From assembly GCF_027257875.1 (NCBI RefSeq), contig NZ_JAPVQY010000058.1:1-51232 (forward strand): a stretch of DNA of 51,232 nucleotides. Reading direction: 5' to 3'. The stretch comes from Burkholderia sp. IMCC1007 (lineage in GTDB: Bacteria > Pseudomonadota > Gammaproteobacteria > Burkholderiales > Burkholderiaceae). The position numbers and the translations under genes are program-made. The notes under the pieces are model-generated. The model saw nothing but the letters and a program-made list of their open reading frames with translations. It did not search any database and had not been told where the DNA came from. This document shows positions 7,763-15,429 of the stretch, piece after piece. Positions within the stretch are counted from its first letter, which is position 1. Every line of letters starts with the position of its first letter.

Positions 7763-8485
7763 ATGACCGATCGACTGACTGACCTGCCGCAACTCGATCC
7801 CGAGCTTTTCCGCGTGCCGGACGCGAGCCGCTTGCGGCCGGCGTCGCCATCCACGCATCCGCCGCGTTTCCTGCTGCTGTACGGCTCGCTGCGCGAGCGC
7901 TCGTTCAGCCGCCTGCTGGTCGAGGAGGCCGAACGCCTGCTCGTGGCAATGGGCGCCGAGGTGCGTGTGTTCAATCCGAGCGGCCTGCCGCTGCCCGACG
8001 ATGCGCCGGAGTCGCACCCGAAGGTCGTCGAGTTGCGCGAGCTGGTGCTGTGGTCGGAAGGGATGGCGTGGTGCTCGCCGGAACGACACGGCGCAATGAC
8101 GGGCATCATGAAGTCGCAGATCGACTGGATTCCGCTATCGGTCGGCGCCGTGCGGCCGACGCAGGGCAAGACACTGGCGGTGATGCAGGTCAGCGGCGGC
8201 TCGCAGTCGTTCAACGCGGTGAACCAGATGCGCGTGCTGGGGCGATGGATGCGCATGCTGACCATTCCGAATCAGTCGTCGGTCGCCAAGGCATTCATGG
8301 AATTCGACGAAGCGGGGCGGATGAAGCCGTCGGCCTATTACGATCGGGTCGTCGACGTGATGGAGGAACTGGTGAAGTTCACGCTGCTCACAAGGGACAT
8401 CGGCCCGTATCTGGTCGACCGGTACAGCGAGCGGAAGGAAAGTGCAGAGGCATTGTCGAAGCGGGTGAACCAGCGCGGGATCTGA
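7763..8485 (+). CDS. arsH: ArsH NADPH-dependent FMN reductase, organoarsenical resistance
   Basis: A 240-residue flavodoxin-fold protein. LLLYGSLRERSFSRLL (residues 34-49) is the phosphate-binding loop for FMN. The central signature RHGAMTGIMKSQIDWIPLS and the following GKTLAVMQVSGGSQSFNAV are those of ArsH. Members oxidise trivalent methylated arsenicals to the less toxic pentavalent forms and reduce quinones. The frame stays open upstream into acr3, but ATG at 7763 lies just after the acr3 stop and gives the normal N-terminus. It is the last intact gene of the ars operon. Confidence 0.93.
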   Translation: MTDRLTDLPQLDPELFRVPDASRLRPASPSTHPPRFLLLYGSLRERSFSRLLVEEAERLLVAMGAEVRVFNPSGLPLPDDAPESHPKVVELRELVLWSEGMAWCSPERHGAMTGIMKSQIDWIPLSVGAVRPTQGKTLAVMQVSGGSQSFNAVNQMRVLGRWMRMLTIPNQSSVAKAFMEFDEAGRMKPSAYYDRVVDVMEELVKFTLLTRDIGPYLVDRYSERKESAEALSKRVNQRGI

Positions 8486-8524
8486 ACCATGCGGGTGCCG
8501 CCGGTCCTGCCGGGAGGCGATGTC

Positions 8525-8653
8525 ATGCAGCTTCGCTATGCCGGGTTGTCCGACCTGCGATCGATCGAAGCATTGCTTCGCTATCCGAAATTGCCCGTCG
8601 CGATTGTCACGATGTACGTTGAGAACGTCATCGTGCTCGCCGATCCGGAGTGA
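8525..8653 (+). pseudogene. Possible arsN2-type GNAT acetyltransferase remnant
   Basis: A 42-codon frame 39 bases after arsH. The beginning MQLRYAGLSDLRSIEALLR looks like the first strand and helix of a GNAT acetyltransferase, and the following LPVAIVTMYVENVIVLAD can be laid over the LPxxGVxEHLxxFLVAE pattern I remember from ArsN2 proteins of ars operons. A complete protein would have about 150 residues. This one stops at the point where the second strand should continue, and no continuation is clear in other frames up to the frmA end. Read as a decayed operon member; a chance short ORF is the alternative. Confidence 0.45.
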
Positions 8654-8766
8654 TTGCGTATGGCGTCGCGCGATGCACGGCACGACGATGACCGTTACCG
8701 GCCCGAGCGAGGAGGATGGTTCGGACATGCACCACCCGCAACCGCGATGGCTTGCCGGCGGCGTCA

Positions 8767-8808
8767 CGCAACGAGACCGGATGCCGCGATCGGGCCGGCC
8801 TCGTTGCG
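8767..8808. terminator. Inverted repeat between convergent ars and frm operons
   Basis: CGCAACGAGACCGG (8767-8780) and CCGGCCTCGTTGCG (8795-8808) pair over 14 positions with one mismatch and a 14-base loop. It lies between the 3' ends of the converging arsenic and formaldehyde operons, where a shared terminator is expected. No U-run follows on either strand, so a role in intrinsic termination is uncertain. The rest of 8654-8825 shows no gene. Confidence 0.4.
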
Positions 8809-8825
8809 CGTGTTTCACGCGTGCT

Positions 8826-9935
8826 TCAGAAATGCACGACGGTCCGGATGGACTTGCCTTCGTGCATCAGGTCGAACGCCTCGTTGATGCCGGTGAGCGG
8901 CTTCGTGTGCGTGACGAACGGTGCGAGCTGGATCGTGCCGGCCATCGCGTCCTCGACCATGCCCGGCAATTCGGAGCGGCCCTTGACGCCGCCGAATGCG
9001 GTACCGAGCCAGCGGCGGCCGGTGACGAGCTGGAACGGACGCGTCGAGATTTCCTGGCCGGCGCCCGCGACGCCGATGACGACCGATTGACCCCAGCCGC
9101 GGTGCGCGCATTCGAGCGCGGCGCGCATCACGTTCACGTTGCCGATGCACTCGAAGCTGTGGTCGACGCCCCAGCCGGTCATCCCGACGATCACTTGCTG
9201 GATCGGTTCCTGATGATCCTTCGGGTTCACGCAGTCGGTCGCGCCGAACACGCGTGCGAGGTCGAACTTGCCCGGGTTGGTGTCGATCGCGATGATGCGG
9301 CCGGCCTTCGCGAGCTTCGCACCCTGGATCACGGCGAGGCCGATGCCGCCGAGGCCGAACACGGCCACCGAATCGCCGGGCTGCACCTTGGCGGTGTTCT
9401 TCACCGCGCCGAGGCCGGTCGTGACGCCGCAGCCGAGCAGGCAGACCTGCTCCGGATTCGCGTCCGGGTTGATCTTCGCGAGCGAGACTTCGGCGACGAC
9501 GGTGTATTCGCTGAACGTCGAGCAGCCCATGTAGTGATAGATCGGCTGGCCGTTGTAGCTGAAACGCGTGGTGCCGTCGGGCATCACGCCCTTGCCCTGG
9601 GTAGCACGCACCGACACGCACAGGTTGGTCTTGCCGCTCTTGCAGAACAGGCATTCGCCGCATTCGGCGGTGTACAGCGGAATGACGTGGTCGCCGGGTT
9701 TGACGCTGGTCACGCCTTCACCGACTTCCACGACGATGCCGGCGCCTTCGTGGCCCAGCACGGCGGGAAAGATCCCTTCCGGATCGTCGCCCGACAGCGT
9801 GAACGCGTCGGTGTGACAGACGCCCGTATGGGTGATCTTGATCAGCACTTCGCCCTTGCGGGGCGGCTCGACATCGATCTCGACGATCTGCAGCGGCTTA
9901 CCCGCCTCAAACGCAACAGCAGCACGTGATTTCAT
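8826..9935 (-). CDS. frmA: S-(hydroxymethyl)glutathione dehydrogenase (class III ADH)
   Basis: A 369-residue zinc-dependent dehydrogenase. HTGVCHTDAFTLSGDDPEG and GHEGAG form the catalytic zinc site. CGECLFCKSGKTNLC carries the four cysteines of the structural zinc. GLGGIG (around residue 193) is the NAD-binding turn. The sequence is full length and close to glutathione-dependent formaldehyde dehydrogenases, which oxidise S-hydroxymethylglutathione to S-formylglutathione. It also can act as S-nitrosoglutathione reductase. It lies 56 bases downstream of frmR on the same strand and is probably co-transcribed with it. No S-formylglutathione hydrolase gene is adjacent, so that step must be encoded elsewhere. 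Confidence 0.96.
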   Translation of the reverse strand: MKSRAAVAFEAGKPLQIVEIDVEPPRKGEVLIKITHTGVCHTDAFTLSGDDPEGIFPAVLGHEGAGIVVEVGEGVTSVKPGDHVIPLYTAECGECLFCKSGKTNLCVSVRATQGKGVMPDGTTRFSYNGQPIYHYMGCSTFSEYTVVAEVSLAKINPDANPEQVCLLGCGVTTGLGAVKNTAKVQPGDSVAVFGLGGIGLAVIQGAKLAKAGRIIAIDTNPGKFDLARVFGATDCVNPKDHQEPIQQVIVGMTGWGVDHSFECIGNVNVMRAALECAHRGWGQSVVIGVAGAGQEISTRPFQLVTGRRWLGTAFGGVKGRSELPGMVEDAMAGTIQLAPFVTHTKPLTGINEAFDLMHEGKSIRTVVHF

Positions 9936-9991
9936 GGCAATCCTGTTTAAAAAACACCGAATGGAGCGCTACGTCGACGATTTCGCCTCTG

Positions 9992-10267
9992 TCAACGCAA
10001 ATAGGACCGAACGAGAGTGACGATTTCGTCGATCGATCCGGAAGCGGGCCGCGGGGCGTCCGCGAGCTGCGTGAATTCCTCGCGCAAGTGACTTTCCAGC
10101 ACGTTGGCCATGACGCCGTTGATCGCGCCGCGGATGGCAGCCAGTTGCTGCAGGACCGGACCACAGTCCGCGCCCTCCTCGAGCGCTTGCTCGAGCGCGT
10201 TCAACTGCCCGCGAACGCGGCGCACGCGGGTCAGGACGCGTTTCTTTTCTTCGGGGGAATGCGGCAT
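9992..10267 (-). CDS. frmR: FrmR formaldehyde-responsive repressor (CsoR/RcnR family)
   Basis: A 91-residue helical protein starting MPHSPEEKKRVLTRVRR, almost the same as the start of E. coli FrmR. The sensing residues Pro2, Cys35 and His60 (in ESHLREEF) are all present; formaldehyde crosslinks Pro2 to Cys35 in FrmR. The long frame that extends further upstream is not used: ATG at 10265-10267 gives the family N-terminus and lies 17 bases from the operator at 10285. It should repress itself and frmA. Confidence 0.95.
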   Translation of the reverse strand: MPHSPEEKKRVLTRVRRVRGQLNALEQALEEGADCGPVLQQLAAIRGAINGVMANVLESHLREEFTQLADAPRPASGSIDEIVTLVRSYLR

Positions 10268-10284
10268 GGTGTCGTGGCTTCCGG

Positions 10285-10301
10285 ATACTGGGGGGCAGTA
10301 T
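10285..10301. promoter_or_regulatory. FrmR operator, RcnR-type TACT-G6-N-AGTA site
   Basis: ATACT (10285-10289), six G (10290-10295), C, then AGTAT (10297-10301). The core matches the TACT-G6-N-AGTA site established for RcnR, a relative of FrmR, with perfectly inverted flanks. It lies directly upstream of frmR, so binding would block frmRA transcription. Confidence 0.8.
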
Positions 10302-10659
10302 AAAACAATGCCGCGCGCAGGTATACGGGATCGTTGCCGGCCGCGGGCGCACGGAAAGGGCGTGGGAGAGGGTTGCGGTGCCACGTTTGGCACTCTCGCC
10401 CGCGGCCGGTTTGGACCAACGATGACTTTTTGAAGTCGATATGCTGCGTTTTCGTTGGATCCGGCGCGGCGGCGGTACATGCAGGTGCGCGATGGGCAAC
10501 AGGGCTTCATAAGGACGGGCGCCGTCCACACGCCGATATCGATTCACATGATCGATGCATTAATTTAGAAATCCTATTGAAATGTTTTACATCGAGGAGA
10601 TGCCAGAACGAATGCGCGTGGTTGTCGATAAATCCAGGATCTTCCTGTCAGGAGATGAT
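10302..10659. other. Intergenic region between frmR and the MFS gene
   Basis: About 360 bases with no supported gene. It should hold the frmRA promoter at the left end and the promoter of the MFS-porin unit at the right. ATCGAT-N7-ATCGAT at 10538-10556 is a candidate operator, followed by an AT-rich stretch (10557-10590) that could contain the promoter. GGAG at 10651 precedes the MFS start. Confidence 0.4.
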
Positions 10660-11868
10660 ATGCAGATGCAGAACACTGAAGGCGTGATGCGGCGCGACAC
10701 GACGGCATGGTTGCCGATGATTGCCCTTTTCATGGTGGGTGTCTTTCCGAACGGCGTGTTGCTGTGTGCGCCGGCGCTCGGCAACCAGTTCGTCAACGAG
10801 TTTGCGTTTACCCCGGGGCAGTTGGGGAATTTCTTTTCGCTGGAATTTTGCGGGTTCGCGGTTGCCGGCATTCTCGGCACCTATGTGCTGCCGAGAGTGA
10901 ACTGGGGGAAGCTCTTCAACTTCGCGCTGTTCGTGTTCATCGCCGGCTATGTCGCGTCGATTTTCGTGCTGCCCGACGTCAGGGCGCTGATGCTCGTGCA
11001 GGGCGTGACGACGATCTTCGGCGGCTGCTCGATCAGCCTGCTGGGATTGTCTTTTTCCGGGCAGGTGTCGCGGCCGGCGCGCGGATACGCGATGTTCATC
11101 CTCGGCCAACTGGCGTCGGGCACCATCGGCCTGCTGGTGCTGCCTTTGCTGTTCCACGCCTACGGGCTGAAAGCGTTTTTCGTCGTGGAAGTGCTGCTCG
11201 CGTTGTCGATGATCCCGTTCATCAAATGGCTGCCGGCCACGCCGCCGTCGGCGCGCGCGGGGAGTCGGCCGCAGGCGAGGGTGCCGTTCCACCTGCTGCT
11301 GCTCGGGCTCGGCACCGTCACGGCCTTCTACTACGGTTTGGCCAGCGTGTGGACGTTCATCGGGCAAATCGGCACCGGCATCCATCTGACGGACGCCAGC
11401 ATCGGGACCGCCCTGGCGATTTCCACGGTGGCCGGCATGATCGGCTCGGTCGTCGTCGGCGTGCTCAGCGGCCGCGTGCAGGCCGCGCTGCTGATCTCGG
11501 CCGGGATGGGCGCGATGCTCCTGTCGTGTCTCGGGCTCGTCGACGTGCGCTCGCTCGCGCTCTTCACGATGTCCGCGATCCTGTTCAAGTTCGCATGGAC
11601 GTTTGCGCTTCCACCGATGCTGGAAGCCATTTCTCAGGCTGATGAAACCAGCCGTCTGCTCGCATTCTCCAGCGCGGGCATCGGCGTCGGGTTGATGGTC
11701 GGCCCGGCGGTGGCCGGCTGGATCATCTCGATCAGCAAAGGCTACACGGCGATGCTGCTCGCGGCCGCCGCGATGTGCGTTTTCGCGTGGCTGGGCTGCC
11801 TGACACTCGTGCGTGTCAATCGCCGCGCGACACAGACCGATCACGCGCGCAGCGTCGCGGTGCAGTGA
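10660..11868 (+). CDS. MFS transporter of unknown substrate
   Basis: A 402-residue inner-membrane protein with about twelve hydrophobic segments in two halves, separated by a polar loop near residue 200 (PPSARAGSRPQARV). No specific MFS signature for a drug, sugar or aromatic acid was recognised. Start: an ATG at 10582 is in frame, but ATG at 10660 has GGAG at the right distance and places the first helix near residue 15. A porin gene follows after 52 bases with its own Shine-Dalgarno, so the two are probably one unit for uptake across both membranes. The amidase beyond may act on the same compound, but this is only inference from proximity. Confidence 0.8.
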   Translation: MQMQNTEGVMRRDTTAWLPMIALFMVGVFPNGVLLCAPALGNQFVNEFAFTPGQLGNFFSLEFCGFAVAGILGTYVLPRVNWGKLFNFALFVFIAGYVASIFVLPDVRALMLVQGVTTIFGGCSISLLGLSFSGQVSRPARGYAMFILGQLASGTIGLLVLPLLFHAYGLKAFFVVEVLLALSMIPFIKWLPATPPSARAGSRPQARVPFHLLLLGLGTVTAFYYGLASVWTFIGQIGTGIHLTDASIGTALAISTVAGMIGSVVVGVLSGRVQAALLISAGMGAMLLSCLGLVDVRSLALFTMSAILFKFAWTFALPPMLEAISQADETSRLLAFSSAGIGVGLMVGPAVAGWIISISKGYTAMLLAAAAMCVFAWLGCLTLVRVNRRATQTDHARSVAVQ

Positions 11869-11920
11869 CCCGCCTCGCGCCGACGCGCACACAAAGCAAT
11901 CACGATCATTTGGAGAATCC

Positions 11921-13057
11921 ATGAAATACAAGGCAGCCATGCTGTGCACGGTGTTGTGCGCGGTGACGAACGCGGCGTCCGCGCAGAGCAGCGTGACGCT
12001 TTACGGCCTGATCGACGAGGGCATCGGCTTCACGAACAATGCCGGCGGCAAGCAGGCGTGGCAGACGCAGAGCGGCTGGACCGCGGGCGACCGCTGGGGG
12101 ATCAAGGGCGTGGAAGCGCTCGGCGCGGGAACCGCGGCGATCTTCACGCTGGAGAACGGCTTTTTGCTCAATTCCGGTCGCGCGCTGCCGTCGGGGATGC
12201 TGTTCGGGCGTCAGGCGTTCGTCGGCTTGCAGAACGCGCGCTGGGGCAGCGTTACGCTCGGTCGTCAATACGACTCGATCCAGGATTACCTGGCGCCCTT
12301 GACGGCCAATGGCCGCGATGGCGGATGGCCGTTCGCGCATCCGTACGACAACGACAATACGGTCGCGACGTTCCGGCTCGGCAACGCCGTGAAATTCAGT
12401 AGCACGAATTATGGTGGCCTGCAGTTCGGTGGTGTGTATGCATTCGGGAATGCAACCGGGTTCGCGAGCAATCGGAGTTTCAGCGTCGGCGCGTCGTACA
12501 ACCGGTCGCCGCTGTCGCTTGCGGTCGCGTATCTGCAGGCCGATTCCCCGGGGGCGACGGCGTCCGGCGCGATTTCGTCGACCGATGCGAATTTCGTCGC
12601 GCGGCGTCAGCGCGTGTGGGGCGCGGGGGCGAACTACGACTGGGGGCCGGCGACGCTAGGCCTGACCTACACGCACACGGTATTGAACGATCCGGTTTCG
12701 TCCGCCTATTTCGGCACGCTGCCGGCCGGCGCGACGCTGCTGCGGTTCGACAACCTCGAGGCGAACGTCAGGTATCAGGCCACGCCGACCGTGGTGCTCG
12801 CCGCGATGTATGCCTATACCCTCGGTCGGTTCGACAGCGCTTCGGGGGCGGCCACGCCGCGCTGGCATCAGGGCGGCCTGATGGCCGATTACCTGCTGTC
12901 CAAGCGCACGTTCCTGTATGCGCAGGCCGTTTATCAGCAGGTCGGCGGGGACGCGGCCGGAACCGTATTCGGCAATGCCTATATCACCGGGTCGGCCGGC
13001 ATCTCGTCGACCCGCTCGCAGGTCCTTGGTCGCGTGGGCATCCGGACTGTTTTCTGA
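11921..13057 (+). CDS. Outer-membrane general porin (OmpC-like, Burkholderia type)
   Basis: A 378-residue protein with a signal peptide cleaved after ASA (about residue 21). The mature part begins QSSVTLYGLIDEG, the hallmark of this porin family, and ends in VGIRTVF with the terminal Phe used for outer-membrane insertion. LGRQYDSIQDYLAP is the usual region near loop 3. The start is set by TGGAGA ahead of ATG 11921. It follows the MFS gene and is followed by a hairpin terminator at 13098. Confidence 0.92.
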   Translation: MKYKAAMLCTVLCAVTNAASAQSSVTLYGLIDEGIGFTNNAGGKQAWQTQSGWTAGDRWGIKGVEALGAGTAAIFTLENGFLLNSGRALPSGMLFGRQAFVGLQNARWGSVTLGRQYDSIQDYLAPLTANGRDGGWPFAHPYDNDNTVATFRLGNAVKFSSTNYGGLQFGGVYAFGNATGFASNRSFSVGASYNRSPLSLAVAYLQADSPGATASGAISSTDANFVARRQRVWGAGANYDWGPATLGLTYTHTVLNDPVSSAYFGTLPAGATLLRFDNLEANVRYQATPTVVLAAMYAYTLGRFDSASGAATPRWHQGGLMADYLLSKRTFLYAQAVYQQVGGDAAGTVFGNAYITGSAGISSTRSQVLGRVGIRTVF

Positions 13058-13097
13058 CGCGTGACGGTGGATTCGCGGTTCGTTCGAGCCGCTTCGG

Positions 13098-13132
13098 AAA
13101 CCCTCGGCGAACGGTAACGTTCCCGAGGGTTT
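13098..13132 (+). terminator. Hairpin terminator after the porin gene
   Basis: AAACCCTCGG (13098-13107) pairs with CCGAGGGTTT (13123-13132). Inside, GAACG and CGTTC extend the stem around a GTAA loop, with a single C bulge. TTTCTT follows. It lies 40 bases after the porin stop, where rho-independent termination is expected. Confidence 0.75.
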
Positions 13133-13354
13133 CTTGCATTCGGGCATCCGCACAGGCCGGTTCGTGCGCACACTGCAAGCGAAGATTGACGGAGCACGCG
13201 ACGGCCGAGGCAATCAATGCGCACGCACGCAATGGAGTGGGAATGCAGAAACCGACGGGAGCGCCGGTCGCATGCGCCCGTTTCGATGCGATACGAGAGG
13301 AGGATGCCGGGCCAGCCGGAAGGCGGGCCAGCGCGGGCATGCCGAGCTACGAAT

Positions 13355-13382
13355 AAAAAAGCCGACGACATCAGTCGTCGGC
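13355..13382 (-). terminator. Rho-independent terminator after the amidase gene
   Basis: On the minus strand a perfect 9-bp stem, GCCGACGAC and GTCGTCGGC with a four-base loop (13361-13382), is followed by TTTTTTATT. It lies about 30 bases after the amidase stop at 13414. The stretch 13133-13354 between the two terminators shows no gene. Confidence 0.88.
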
Positions 13383-13413
13383 GCGGGCTGCACGATCGGG
13401 CGTGACGCGAGAC

Positions 13414-14862
13414 TTATCGCGCCACGTGCACCGGCGGCCGCCGGTTTGCCCACGGACGCGCCTGTTCGAGCTGCGCGGCCAATTGCAGTAGCGTGGCTTC
13501 CTGTCCGTAGCGCCCGGCGAAGTGCACCCCGACCGGCAGCCCGGTTTCGGTCACATGCAGCGGCAGCGAGATCGCAGGCTGCCCCGTCACGTTGAACACC
13601 GGCGTAAAGGGAATATACGAGAACACTTGCCGGGTCCATTCGAACGCGGTGATGCCTGCGCGATCCTGATTCAGTTCGCCCAGCGGGCGAGGCAGTCTCG
13701 CGAGCGTCGGCGTCAGGAACACATCGACCGTTTCGAAAAACGCGCCGACCTGCCGGCACACCGCGTTGTGCTGGCCGAGTGCGCCGATCAGGTCGGTGGC
13801 CTTGTATTTCCTGCCTTCTTCGTACGATGCGAGCGTCGCGGCCTCGAGGTTGTGCGGACCCGGCGTACGACCGGTCGCCTGCGCGAGCTGCTGCGCGCTG
13901 GCCGCGATGAAGCTCATCCACACGACGTGCGTCGCTTCGAGGAACTGTTCCCAGTCATAGACCGGCGCATCCTCGACGACGGTATGACCGAGTTCCTCGA
14001 GCAGGCGCACGGTCCGGTGCACGGCCTCCACGCACTCGGGATCGGGAAGGTCGCCGGCTCCCGTCTTCGTCGACCACGCGATGCGCAGCGCGCGCGGCCG
14101 TTGCGCGATGACGGCGCCGTACGGCTCCGGTTGCGGCAGCGGATGGCCGGGCGCGCCGACGTCGGCGCCCGACACCGCGTCGAGCAGGGCCGCCGCGTCG
14201 CGTACCGTGCGGGTCAGTGCGAACTCCGAGATTGCGCCGAACACAAGCTCCGAGCCGTGGTACGGCCCCCACGGGGTCCGGTAGCGGCTCGGCTTGAGGC
14301 CCACGAGCCCGTTGCACGACGCCGGAATCCGGATCGAGCCGCCGCCGTCGTTGCCGTGTGCGACCGGAACGATGCCCGCGGCGACGGCAGCCCCGGCGCC
14401 GCCGCTCGAGCCGCCGGCGCTGCGCGCGAGATCCCACGGATTGCGCACCGCACCGTGCAGCCGCGGTTCGGTCGACGGGCTGTATGCGAACTCCGACGTC
14501 TGGGTCGTACCTGCCAGCACGAACCCGGCTTGCCGGAAGCGCGTCATCAGCTCGGAATCGGCCGGTGCGACGAGTCCCCGCGCGAGACCGGAACCCATCT
14601 CGCACTTCACGCCCTTCGCTTGCAGCACCGCTTCCTTGATCAGGAACGGCACGCCCGAGAACGGCCCGGCCGGTATTCCGGACGCCACGGTGGCGGCGGG
14701 CTGCTCGCGAAGCACCTGCAGCACCGCGTTGACGGTCGGGTTGACCTTGTCGATGGCGGCGAACGCGGCGTCCAGCAGCTCGAGCGGCGTGACGTCCTTT
14801 TTGGCGACGAGCTCGGCCAGACCCAGGCCGTCATGTCGTGCGTACTCTTCCAGGGAAATCAT
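13414..14862 (-). CDS. Amidase, amidase-signature family
   Basis: A 482-residue hydrolase with the full Ser-cisSer-Lys triad: Lys76 (FLIKEAV), cis-Ser152 (SAGGSSGGAG) and Ser176 (NDGGGSIRIPAS). The 24-residue spacing of the two serines matches the family. Such enzymes cleave a carboxylic amide to acid and ammonia. The substrate cannot be told from sequence, and GatA is unlikely because no gatB or gatC is near. AGGAC precedes ATG 14860-14862. A divergent MocR regulator lies 570 bases upstream and a terminator follows. A short frame upstream ends in an ATGA overlap with this start. Confidence 0.9.
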   Translation of the reverse strand: MISLEEYARHDGLGLAELVAKKDVTPLELLDAAFAAIDKVNPTVNAVLQVLREQPAATVASGIPAGPFSGVPFLIKEAVLQAKGVKCEMGSGLARGLVAPADSELMTRFRQAGFVLAGTTQTSEFAYSPSTEPRLHGAVRNPWDLARSAGGSSGGAGAAVAAGIVPVAHGNDGGGSIRIPASCNGLVGLKPSRYRTPWGPYHGSELVFGAISEFALTRTVRDAAALLDAVSGADVGAPGHPLPQPEPYGAVIAQRPRALRIAWSTKTGAGDLPDPECVEAVHRTVRLLEELGHTVVEDAPVYDWEQFLEATHVVWMSFIAASAQQLAQATGRTPGPHNLEAATLASYEEGRKYKATDLIGALGQHNAVCRQVGAFFETVDVFLTPTLARLPRPLGELNQDRAGITAFEWTRQVFSYIPFTPVFNVTGQPAISLPLHVTETGLPVGVHFAGRYGQEATLLQLAAQLEQARPWANRRPPVHVAR

Positions 14863-15053
14863 GTGGGTGTCCTGTCGTCAGATTGAATAGCCAGGGCGAA
14901 CCGTGAAGCCGTCCGTCCTCCTGATATGACCACGTCGCCGCGGGCCTTCGGTCGATCGTGCGCCGGCGCCGGCCAGACGAGGGCCGCTCCGTACGCAACG
15001 AAGACGACTGCGACGCTTGATGCGAGACGGTCGATTGCTGTGTCCAGCTGCAT
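14859..15053 (-). CDS. Possible 64-aa membrane peptide ahead of the amidase
   Basis: A frame starting MQLDTAIDRLASSVAVVF ends in TGA that shares ATGA with the amidase start, the usual sign of translational coupling. Residues 11-28 form one hydrophobic stretch that could span the membrane. I do not recognise a family, there is no good Shine-Dalgarno, and in such GC-rich DNA short frames arise easily. It could also be the worn C-terminal part of a former membrane gene. Confidence 0.25.
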   Translation of the reverse strand: MQLDTAIDRLASSVAVVFVAYGAALVWPAPAHDRPKARGDVVISGGRTASRFALAIQSDDRTPT

Positions 15054-15429
15054 GGCTTGTCTGCTTGCACGGGTGAGGGTTGGGTCGTGGTGACGTGAAT
15101 GACTGCCGGCGCGCGAAGCAGCGGCGCCGGCGATCGCACGCACGTGCGCCGGCCGCGTCGTGGTCCGAGGTCAATATACGCACGCAAAAACGGCCGTTGT
15201 GGGGCCAAACCCGCGCGGATGAAAGGTGCCAAGTTGCTGCTCGGTCGCGCGACGCGGCGGCCGTGACGCGGGCCGTGGCGACCGCCGTGGCGCGCCCGCG
15301 CGACATTGGGGCAACCGAGTGTTTGGCGCATATTTCAGGCGAAGTAAGATCGGGCGGCCGGCATCGTGCGGCGCGCGACGGGCGCGGCAGGCGGCGTCGT
15401 TTTCTTGGCGTTCGAAAGGATCACAGGTA
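15054..15429. other. Divergent promoter region of the amidase and mocR genes
   Basis: About 375 bases without a convincing gene between the leftward amidase unit and the rightward MocR-type regulator. MocR proteins usually bind between themselves and a divergent target, so an operator is expected here. No clear direct or inverted repeat was picked out by eye. AAGGA at 15416 serves the GTG start at 15430. Confidence 0.35.

Noticed and set aside
8520..9929. A 469-codon plus-strand frame opposite frmA
   Set aside because: It is the antisense shadow of a clearly conserved dehydrogenase; no Shine-Dalgarno and no family pattern.
15226..15429. N-terminal extension of the MocR regulator
   Set aside because: The extension is Arg- and Gly-rich without similarity to the family; GTG 15430 with AAGGA gives the normal start.
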